NCBI RefSeq assembly: GCF_004359215.1
Contig: NW_027152037.1
Location: 36,469 to 50,717 of the forward strand
DNA: 14,249 bases
Direction: 5' to 3'
Source of the DNA: Bremia lactucae
Lineage: Eukaryota > Oomycota > Peronosporomycetes > Peronosporales > Peronosporaceae
Part shown: positions 8,056-14,050 of the stretch, one piece after another
Layout: every line of letters starts with the position of its first letter
Numbering within the stretch: the first letter of the stretch is position 1
Notes under the pieces: model-generated
The model's input: only the letters and a program-made list of their open reading frames with translations
Databases searched by the model: none
Told to the model about the DNA's origin: nothing
Program-made: the position numbers and the translations under genes

Positions 8056-8330
8056 TCTAAGTTGTCGAGGAACATGTGTAAGGGTATGAAGATACGATGA
8101 AGATCGTGCCGTACCGATGTTGTTTCAGTGGTATTATGTACCTTATGGTTGCAACGCGTCCGGATCAGCTGCAGCTGTGGGAGTTTTGAGCATTTGCTGA
8201 AACACTGGCAAGCCTTAAGCGCGTACTACGTTACCTCAATGCGACGCCTCCCCACGAACTTCATTTTTCGCGAAGCTGAACAGCAGTTCTGCTTGTTTTA
8301 TTTGATGTTCACTGAGCTGGATACCTTAAA
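8056..8330 (+). pseudogene. B2 reverse transcriptase C-terminal end
   Basis: The plus strand shows NMCKGMKI, then IVPYRCCFSGIMYLMV-like codons spread over two frames. This matches the KNMCEGGCKH...VPYRSAIG.LMY segment seen in the other copies. FEHLLKHWQAL follows, with YVTSMR and a THEL/NFIF-like end. This is the thumb-to-connection part of copia RT. The join to the opposite-strand protease of B1 lies somewhere in 8,050-8,070. Confidence 0.65.
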
Positions 8331-8832
8331 TCTCGCCGAAGTACAACTGGTTGCGTTTTTACGATGAACAACAGATGCATCCGCTGGTGAAACAAGACGC
8401 AACGGACTATGGCGCTCCTTCGACGGAAGCTGAATACATGGCTATATCTGAGGCCACGGAAGAAGCATTTTGGCTCAATTTATTTCTGCACGCGCTTGAT
8501 GAGATGACTATGAATGAGTCTGTCAAGATATTCGAGGACAAATAAGGCTAGCTCGCGTTGGATAAAAATCCGGAGTATCACAAGCGCACAAAACATATCG
8601 ACATTCCTTGCCACTTTTTGCAAGAAAAGGTTGAAGACGGTCAAGTGAAACTCGATAATTGCCCGACTCAAGACATGCTGGCTGAAATAATGACGAAGAT
8701 GGACACTACACAGTTCATTTATCAGCGCACCAAGCTTGGGATCGAAGGTGTTGCCGATAAGTACCTCAAGCGGCTAAGTTGCGCACACGTGGCAACTGAA
8801 GTTGCGTACTGCAGCCGATACAGGAGGAACTT
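8305..8832 (+). pseudogene. B2 RNase H, most complete core
   Basis: The sequence reads stop (TGA 8313-8315, in place of the Trp of DWAG), then AGYLKSRRSTTGCVFTMNNR and CIRW. A frame change leads to PSTEAEYMAISEATEEAFWL, with the catalytic Glu, and then FEDK-stop-G-stop-LAL, where EDNQG is expected. KNPEYHKRTKHIDIPCHFLQ, EKVEDGQVKLDNCPTQDMLA and EIMTK follow, then the tail YLKRLSCAHVATEVAYCSRY. Length and order are close to a full copia RNase H. Stops and one frameshift make it inactive. Confidence 0.9.
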
Positions 8833-8850
8833 AAAGAGAGTAAAGGCAGG
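8833..8850 (+). other. polypurine-tract-like sequence before LTR-1
   Basis: AAAGAGAGTAAAGGCAGG is almost all purine and lies 8 bases before the LTR start at 8858. In LTR elements such a tract primes plus-strand DNA synthesis. It is not directly adjacent to the LTR, as it usually is, so the exact tract or the LTR edge may be shifted by a few bases. B4 has a shorter relative (GGAGGAATCTAAAGG) before its LTR. Confidence 0.5.
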
Positions 8851-8922
8851 CAATTATTGTTGGCGAGAAAGCGGCTCGACTATATCAGGATAGTACCGGT
8901 AGGTATCACTATGTACCGGTAA

Positions 8923-8947
8923 TGACGTCATAGTAGGGTTGACGTCA
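8923..8947 (+). promoter_or_regulatory. paired TGACGTCA (CRE-like) sites in LTR-1
   Basis: Two perfect palindromes TGACGTCA lie at 8923-8930 and 8940-8947, 17 bases apart. This is the classic binding site of CREB/ATF-type bZIP factors. The same site or a one-base variant recurs in LTR-2, LTR-4 and LTR-5 at the matching place. ATTGG boxes follow 30-50 bases later. A role as the LTR enhancer is inferred, not shown. Confidence 0.55.
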
Positions 8948-9040
8948 GTAGAATTTAGAAGGTTCTGTGAGCAATAATTGGATAGAAGTAATGATTGGCT
9001 TAGAGGTAGCAATAGGTTTGCGAACTAAGAACCCTAATGT

Positions 9041-9056
9041 ATTCACTTTGCATTTT
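9041..9056 (+). promoter_or_regulatory. oomycete-type INR+FPR core promoter in LTR-1
   Basis: ATTCACTTTGCATTTT fits 13 of 16 places of the published oomycete core GCTCATTYYNCAWTTT (recalled from the literature). It lies about 30 bases before the LTR end. LTR-2 has the matching ATTCACTCTGCATTTT at 11784-11799. A second partial match, GCTCACTTGACCTTTT, lies at 9067-9082. Transcription of the element would be expected to begin at one of these. Confidence 0.45.
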
Positions 9057-9086
9057 GCCAACTAGTGCTCACTTGACCTTTTCATT

Positions 9087-9097
9087 AGGTTATGAGC
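9087..9097 (+). other. primer-binding site of B3 (Met-tRNA anticodon type)
   Basis: AGGTTATGAGC begins two bases after the LTR end. Its complement, GCUCAUAACCU, resembles the anticodon arm of initiator Met tRNA (CAU anticodon). In LTR-5 the corresponding AGGCTAAAGGC has decayed. The match is to the middle of the tRNA, as in the half-tRNA priming of Drosophila copia, and not to the CCA end. Confidence 0.6.
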
Positions 9098-9144
9098 ATA
9101 AGACCGCAGATTCTGCCACCGTCGCCCCTGTCTTCGCCTTTGCC

Positions 9145-9795
9145 ATGGACATTGCCGTGACCACGACCGCCCGCATCAACAATTTCGACGGAGCGAACTT
9201 CCACCTATAGAAATCTGGATGCAAATGATGCTGGAGGAGTGGGACCCATGGGATGTAATGAGCGGGGAGTGAATCCTGAGAACCTGTCGAACCCGATAAA
9301 CCAGGCAGCCTACAAGCGTAAGTCGCGCAACGCCGTGGCGATAATCTCTGTTGCGATAGAGTATTCGCAGCTGCCTTTGGTTCGGTCGGCAAACGGCGCG
9401 CATGCTACATAGTCGTGATCTAAGGGCATTTTGAGAAGAAGAGTTTTGTAAACAAGCTCTTTCTACGTCGATGCTTCCTCACGACAATGATGATGAACGA
9501 AAGCGACGACGTATACAGCAATGAACATAATCAAGAAGTTGGCAGAGCAGCTCGACGCGGTTGAGCTCCGGTCAGCATGGACATTCTGGTCATCACGCTT
9601 CTCGCAAGTCTAAACGAGTCGTACGCGTTTCTCATCACAGCGTTGGAATCAAGATCCAACTCGCTGACGTGGAAGCTTGTGAAATCTTGGCTACTACATG
9701 AAGATATGAAGCACAAGGAACAAAAGGTGGCGGCGTCGGTGGAGCCGCCCAAGGGCAAGGACAAGCGTCTATAACAATAGACAACAGTCGGTGGC
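9145..9795 (+). pseudogene. B3 gag (UBN2-type capsid)
   Basis: ATG at 9145 has a good context (GCCATGG) and starts MDIAVTTTARINNFDGANFH, the typical copia gag opening that leads to NFHLW. The Trp is TAG here. A frame change then gives IWMQMMLEEWDPWDVMSGE. VNPENLSNPINQAAYKRKSR, VAIEYSQLPLVRSANGAHA and NKLFLRRCF follow. The last good block, VITLLASLNESYAFLITALE, ends in SLTWKLVKSWLLHEDMKHKE. Four or more frame changes are visible. The nucleocapsid zinc knuckle is absent because of the deletion at about 9,796. Confidence 0.85.
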
Positions 9796-10125
9796 GAATC
9801 TAAAGGTTTTTAGTTGCTATCCATTTGTAACGGTCCCCAAGGAAAATGGCAGAAAGCTTGACGCTCGATCGGTACGCTAACGGTTTCTCGGTTGCTCGGG
9901 CCATGAAAAAGCGTATCGATTTGAAGAGATTGAGACTAGTGAATCGCGACGCACAATTTATGAAAGATATTTTTTATAGAGGAAGATGCGTCCGCCAGAA
10001 CAGCGAGATCGTCGCTCAAGATGATGATAAGTTGGCTGATAACGACCCCCACAGCTCGAAGAAAGTGATCACGAGAATGAGAATGTGAGCTGAGCGGAAA
10101 AAAAATGAGCCTGGCATCAACGCTC
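9796..10125 (+). pseudogene. B3 integrase C-terminal region
   Basis: Joined to gag, the frame reads NLKVFSCYPFVTVPKENGRK, then LDARSVR-stop-RFLGCSGHEKAYRFEE. A frame change gives LVNRDAQFMKDIFYRGRC and the acidic AQDDDKLADNDP tail. It matches the family A-independent integrase tails at 1447-1960 (+) and 7050-7300 (-). The catalytic core is gone. The join occurs around GTGGCGAATC. Confidence 0.85.
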
Positions 10126-11085
10126 AAAAATGTAGCAGCCTTAATTTCAACGCCAAAGCGGCACAGTCGATGTTCATCGCTGGAAGAAATGTCCGCTACG
10201 GCACAAGATTTTAAGGCTGCTTAATTGTGCTTTCAATGGAAAAATGCCGACCACGTTCAAGTCGGCGGTAGAATCCAGCGACGCAGCCACGTGGCACGAA
10301 GCATGCAACTCGGAAATGGAATCCCTGTTATTGAATAAGACTTGGATGCTTGTACTGCTATCAAAAAGACGCAAACCAATTGGTAATCGATGGCAATCTC
10401 GAGAAAAGGAAATCAAGATGGTAGGGTTGAGCGGTACAAGACGCGTCTAGTGGCCAAAGGCGTTGCACAGAAGTTCGGTATCGACTACAAAGAAACGTTT
10501 GCGCTTGCGAACAAGTTTACATCAATCCGGATTCTGCTCAGTTTGGCTGCCAAGTACTGACTTACTGTTCATTAAATGAGCTTGAAGACAGAATTCATCA
10601 ACAGCCAGCTCGATGAGTGACGCAACCGGATAATTTCAATGATACGGTCCATCCGGACTATGTGTGCAAACTTGAACGGTCATTGTACCGGCTAATGCAG
10701 TCGCCTCGCATGTGGAACAAGACCATCGATAATTTTATGCTACGACTTGAGTTCAAAAAGTAGTGGGACTCTGACGATGTGGCAGATTGAGTTCGCGTGC
10801 GGTACTTTAAACAAGTTCAAGATGGTGAGCAGTAAGCATATCAGGACGTCTCAGGATCCGGGACTCAAGCTGGCCAAGCTCATGTGTGAAGGAGGATGCA
10901 AATACAACAAAACCTTCCATATCGAAATGATGTCGGCTGTCTGATGTACCTTATATGGTAAGCGCACGCTTTGACCTTGCTGCGGTAGTAGAAATGCTCA
11001 ACCAATTCGCCTCAGACCCATGTTTGACACACTGACAAGCGCTCAAGAGAGTCTTCTGGTATATACAAGGCACAAATTCATATGG
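10126..11085 (+). pseudogene. B3 reverse transcriptase, YVDD deleted
   Basis: The RT begins near 10,244 with MPTTFKSAVESSDAATWHEA, then CNSEMESLLLNKTW and KPIGNRW. Frame changes give LVAKGVAQKFGIDYKETF, FTSIRILLSLAAKY and, after stops, DTVHPDYVCKLERSLYRLMQ, then SPRMWNKTIDNFMLRLEFKK. From there it goes to RYFKQVQDG, so the YVDD active site is lost between about 10,760 and 10,805. TSQDPGLKLAKLMCEGGCKY, GCLMYLIW and stop-QALKRVFWYIQGT complete it; the Trp before QAL is TGA. The stretch 10126-10240 is linker without a domain. Confidence 0.85.
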
Positions 11086-11606
11086 TATTAAGTTTCAATC
11101 ACTAAGTGACAAGTAACTTCAAGACTACTCGGATGCGGACTGAGCCGGAGACACATCGTCAAGAAGAAGCACAAGTGGCTTAGCATTTTTAATGAGCGGC
11201 GGATGTATCAGCTGGAAAAACAAGAAACAGCGCTCGATGGCTTTTACGTCTACGGAAGCCGAATACATGGCGTTGCCAGAAGCAGCACAAGAAGGGTGTT
11301 GCTCAAGACATTCTTGTGTGAGCTCGGTGAGATGTCGATAAACGATGCGGTCAAGATCAATGAGGACAACCAAGGATCGATCTCGTTGGCCAAGACTCCC
11401 GCATCTCACGAACGCACCAAGCACATCGATATCCGCTACCGTGTTGTGCGCGAAAAGGTGGATGACAACCAAGTGATATGGGACAATGTCTCAACTCTCG
11501 ATATGATAGCTGATATCACGACGAAGCCGATTCTAGCGATGCAATTTTGTGTGCTTCGGACTAAACTCGGTATACAAGTGTCTACAAGCGTCGAGTCGAG
11601 TGGGAG
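11086..11606 (+). pseudogene. B3 RNase H
   Basis: YSDAD-stop-AGDTSSRRSTSGLAF (stop TGA at 11141-11143 in place of the DWAG Trp) is followed by MSGGCISWKNKKQRSMAF and STEAEYMALPEAAQE. One frame change then leads to LLKTFLCELGEMSINDAV, KINEDNQGSISLAKTPASHE, RTKHIDIRYRVVREKVDDNQ and ITTKPILAMQF. The Asp, Glu and Asp catalytic motifs (YSDAD, TEAEY, EDNQG) are all visible but split over two frames and broken by the stop. The reading frame runs on into LTR-2. Confidence 0.9.
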
Positions 11607-11827
11607 ATTAGGCGAGAAAGCGGCTCGATCATAATAGGATAGTACCAGTGAGCACCAGTATATACCGGCAAGACGTCATAACGTGACGGCATAGAGATGC
11701 CGTCAGATGATGATGTCACTTAGCTTCTAGAAGGTTCAATGAGCTATGATTCAGATAGGTTTGCGAATGAAGGACCTTAATACATTCACTCTGCATTTTG
11801 CCAACTAGTGCTCACTTGACATTTTCA
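11607..11827 (+). mobile_element. LTR-2, 221 bp (3' LTR of B3)
   Basis: It aligns with LTR-1 from GGCGAGAAAGCGGCTCGA to GCTCACTTGACATTTTCA. The first bases (GATTA instead of TGTT) are changed. The CRE-like sites are one-base variants (AGACGTCA 11671-11678, TGATGTCA 11711-11718), and a new TGACGGCAT/ATGCCGTCA inverted repeat lies between them at 11684-11705. The sequence around ATGATTGGCTTAGAGGTAGC of LTR-1 is lost. The putative core promoter is at 11784-11799. Confidence 0.8.
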
Positions 11828-11830
11828 TTA

Positions 11831-11980
11831 ATATCGGTAATAACGTGCGTCATATGCTCTAGCAGACTCTAAGAGCAGATATTATCGATGAGTAATGGTT
11901 GGCCTAGAATAAGCAATCGAATAGGTGTCATCGCTTTGGCTTGGCTTTTGTCAAAACTCTTCGGTCACCTCGTTTCGCCA
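11831..11980 (+). mobile_element. LTR-3 fragment, 5' truncated
   Basis: Directly after LTR-2 the sequence resumes inside an LTR with ATCGGTAATAACGT, matching ACCGGTAATGACGT of LTR-1. It keeps TCTAAGAGCAG, AGTAATGGTTGGCC and AATAAGCAAT. Its 3' part (TGTCATCGCTTTGG to CGTTTCGCCA) differs from LTR-1 but matches LTR-4, so it is an LTR subtype. The first ~55 bases are missing. Confidence 0.6.
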
Positions 11981-12126
11981 CCCTAAACGGTAATGACGTC
12001 ACATATTCAGAAGGTTGGTTCTAAGAGCAGCGATTCGGTAAGAATAATTGTTGGCTTAGAGGTAGCAATAGATTAAGTGTCTTTGCTTGTCCTTTGACAA
12101 AACCCTTCGCCTCGCTTTCTTTCGTT
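11981..12126 (+). mobile_element. LTR-4 fragment
   Basis: It starts CCCTAAACGGTAATGACGTCA (perfect TGACGTCA at 11994-12001) and runs through GAAGGTTGGTTCTAAGAGCA, TTGGCTTAGAGGTAGCAATA and TTGACAAAACCCTTCGCC. It is the same subtype and orientation as LTR-3 but better preserved. It stops near 12,126, where the gag start of the opposite-strand unit begins. Confidence 0.6.
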
Positions 12127-12218
12127 CCGCTTCAAGTTTCAGCAGAGGCGATCATGGTGGCAAACGCAGTGTCTGGGGTGGTTAGGCAGAGTTGGCGAGG
12201 ATTGAGCCTTTAGCCTGA
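12127..12218 (-). pseudogene. leader and gag start downstream of LTR-5
   Basis: On the minus strand, after the LTR end, a decayed primer-binding site (AGGCTAAAGGC) and a ~60-base leader containing CTCTGCC lead to GCCACCATGATC. The ATG is at 12155-12153 and gives MIASAET and then a stop. Position and spacing match LTR-1 to gag of B3 (60 bases). Only about ten codons survive before the plus-strand LTR-4 is reached. Confidence 0.55.
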
Positions 12219-12397
12219 TGTTAAAGGCCGCTTGAGCAGTAGTTGGTATCATGCGAGGTAATATATGAAAGGTCCTTGACTCGCAAACATATTGGTACTT
12301 TACGCCAACCATTACTCTTAGCCAATCGCTGCTCTTAAAATCTTCTAGAACGATAGAACATCTGACGTCATTGCCGGTTATTACCGGTTGACAATCA
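12219..12397 (-). mobile_element. LTR-5, 179 bp (3' LTR of B4)
   Basis: On the minus strand it starts TGATTGTCAACCGGTAATAA and ends GGCCTTTAACA, giving TG...CA ends. It shares CCGGCAATGACGTCAG (TGACGTCA at 12363-12370), TAAGAGCAGCGATTGGCTAA and TACCAACTACTGCTCA with the other family B LTRs. It is shorter because the first ~50 bases of LTR-1 have no match. It lies between B4 RNase H and a gag start. Confidence 0.7.
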
Positions 12398-12790
12398 CCT
12401 TTAGATTCCTCCTGTATCGGCTTGACATACGCTCTTCGAATCGCTGCTTGTGCGCAACTCAGCCGCTCGAGGAGCGTATTGACAACATTTACAGCTGCAT
12501 CGCTCTTCATCTTATTAAGCTCGCATAGGAATGCCTTGAGCCAAACCGCTTATTGGACTGCTTTCGTCGGCGCCATGAATTATGTCTCGTCGATTTTAAA
12601 CACTTAAATCTGTATTTTAAAAACGAAAATATAATAGTAAAATCTACTGTCATTTTTGTTTCAAGTTACAACGCCACCGTGGCCTGTTCTTGCTCCTCCA
12701 GCTCATACATCCGTTATTCGAAGGCGTATCAGCTTGTGCGTTATCACGTCTCTACATCACCAGCCTAATCTATATCCGAGTATCCTTGCA
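12398..12790 (-). pseudogene. B4 RNase H, deleted and interrupted
   Basis: GYSDID-stop-AGDVET has the TAG at 12765-12767. Then YAF, CMSWRSKNRPR and TVAL follow. The STEAEY region is split by an AT-rich insert, after which MAPTKAVQ-stop-AVWLKAFLCELNK and MKSDAAVNVVNTLLERLSCA follow. The jump from AVNV to VNTLLERLSC at 12481-12486 removes EDNQG, as in B1. The tail AYVKPIQEES has no stop and reads into the LTR. Confidence 0.8.
12595..12669. repeat. 75-bp AT-rich insert in B4 RNase H
   Basis: The minus strand runs from TVAL directly into TAACTTGAAACAAAAATGAC and leaves the insert at GTGTTTAAAA before TCGACGAG, where STEAEY coding resumes. The ends TTGAAAC and GTTTAAA form an imperfect inverted repeat. 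It is much richer in A and T than the element around it. It resembles a tiny non-autonomous insertion, or filler DNA from break repair. B2 and B3 lack it. Confidence 0.55.
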
Positions 12791-13867
12791 GTACAGCGAT
12801 GCCATTACGTGATTAATCAAGTGAATAAATCGGTGCTGCTTAAAAATACCGCGGCACACGCTTGAAAGCCTACCAGTTTGTTATACATGGCTCAGTTGCA
12901 AACTGACACAAAGATCTTACTGCCAAAGCAAGGTCTCGACATGTCGCCACCATGAAGACATGTTCCTCGAATAGCACTTCGGTAGGGCACAATTTTCATC
13001 GTGTCCTCATACTTGCATCCGCCTTCACGCATGTTCTAAGTCAGCTTGAGTACAGGATCTTGAGGTGTCTTCACGGGCTTGCTGTCATGTATACCAAACT
13101 TGGTCGAGACAGACTTAAAAAACTTGGTTTGCCGCATCGTCATACGGCCAGCCGCATGATCGCTCTTGATCTCCACACCAACAAAATACCCAAATTCTAT
13201 GAATCTGTCATCTCAAATCGGTCACTTGATTGACGTGAGAAACTTGTCGTTGCAGCTTGCGATGATAAGATTATCAGCCCACGAAACAGCAAAAACCATG
13301 TCGTCGTCTTCCGACTTGACGTATACGCTGTGGTCCGATTCACACTTGACAACATTATCTTGATCTGAAGTCGTCAATGGTCTGGTTCCACGTGCGGTAG
13401 ACTGCTTCATCCCATACAGCGACCTCTTGAGCTTGCACTCGTAATCTGGACGATCAGCGTCGACATACCCATCCGGCTGTGCCATGTAGATATCTTTGTC
13501 CAGTACACCATCCGGGAACGCTCACTTGACATCCGTCTGATGCAACTTGAGCATATACATTGCCGTCAGACTCAGCACGATTCAAGTCGACGTGAACTTG
13601 GCCACCGGAGCATAGATTTCTTCGTATTCGATTCCATACTTCTATGAGAATTCTTTAGCCACCAGGCGTGCCTTAACCCCTCAACTTCACCATTTTAGGT
13701 CTCCTTGCCACGAAAAACCAATCTGCAGCCGATCGTCTTGTGTCCCGACGGCAACGACACGATATTCCATGTATCGCTTTGCGGAGCGAATCACGCTCCG
13801 AGTCGCAAGCATTCTTCCACTTCGCCGCGTACCTGGATACCGTAGCCGACTTAAACAAAGTCGGCAT
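12791..13867 (-). pseudogene. B4 reverse transcriptase
   Basis: From MPTLFKSATVSRYAAKWKNA (ATG 13867-13865) the blocks run through RVKETQ-like and LVAKEFS-like codons, then FASVNLNRAESDGNVYAQVA in a shifted frame, AQPDGYVDADRPDYECKLKR and SLYGMKQS. KCESDHSVYVKSEDDDMVFA leads to the active site, which reads W-A-D-N (13270-13281) where YVDD is expected. LIIASCNDKFL follows, then the thumb region with HAAGRMTMR-like and KSVSTKFGIHDSKPVKTPQD codons. Loss of the last Asp alone would abolish catalysis. Many frame changes are present. Confidence 0.85.
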
Positions 13868-14050
13868 ACCCCCTACTAAACCATGACGTAAGCCGCTTCA
13901 TGACTTGTAGTACCTTAGCTGCTACTGACATTTAACAAGACCTTGACGTCTCTTGTAAGACGTGGACTGCTTGCGCTTGGTGTGTCTGTAGTCTGCTCCA
14001 ACGACTGTCCTGCTAAAGTCTCTAACTGCTACAATACGTCTTTATCTTCT
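13868..14050 (-). pseudogene. B4 integrase-to-RT linker
   Basis: The minus strand reads ALQKIKTYC-like acidic codons (GCACTGCAGAAGATAAAGAC), then SYKRR and LRYYKS, the variable linker between the integrase tail and RT. It matches 6859-7060 of B1 (CAGTCCACGTCTTACAAGAG is shared). No domain is expected here. The copy ends at about 14,050, where sequence of opposite polarity begins. Confidence 0.6.

Larger units (their letters stand above)
8858..9084 (+). mobile_element. LTR-1, 227 bp (family B)
   Basis: The block starts TGTTGGCGAGAAAGCGG and ends CCTTTTCA, so it has TG...CA ends. It matches LTR-2 (11607-11827) over most of its length, including GGCGAGAAAGCGGCTCGA, AGGATAGTACC, AGGTTTGCGAA and TTTTGCCAACTAGTGCTCAC. 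Copy B2 ends directly before it and copy B3 begins directly after it, so one LTR serves both. It carries two TGACGTCA sites, inverted CCAAT boxes (ATTGG) and a putative core promoter. Confidence 0.8.
8858..11827 (+). mobile_element. family B copy B3, two-LTR element with internal deletion
   Basis: It runs LTR-1, primer-binding site, gag, integrase tail, RT, RNase H, LTR-2, about 2.97 kb in all. A typical copia element is nearer 5 kb. The missing part is the gag zinc knuckle, the protease, the zinc finger and the integrase core, all lost in one join near 9,796. The two LTRs have diverged from each other, with at least one sizeable gap in LTR-2, so the insertion is old or the ends came from different elements. 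No target-site duplication is recognisable, since LTR-1 is also the end of B2. Confidence 0.8.
12398..14050 (-). mobile_element. family B copy B4, 5'-truncated
   Basis: The minus strand holds the end of the integrase, RT and RNase H, followed by LTR-5. The 5' half is missing: at about 14,050 the sequence switches to a plus-strand integrase. It is closely related to B1 across the shared stretch and carries the same RNase H deletion and the same TAG in DWAG. B4 alone has a 75-base AT-rich insert in RNase H. Confidence 0.8.

Noticed and set aside
8313..8315. Programmed stop readthrough at DWAG
   Set aside because: The stop differs between copies (TAG, TGA), and every copy has many other stops and frameshifts, so decay is the simpler view.
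9090..9403. Minus-strand frames opposite B3 gag
   Set aside because: The plus strand encodes recognisable gag with a well-placed ATG.
12595..12669. Spliceosomal intron in RNase H
   Set aside because: No GT...AG ends at the edges of the insert on the coding strand, and the host frame is already broken.
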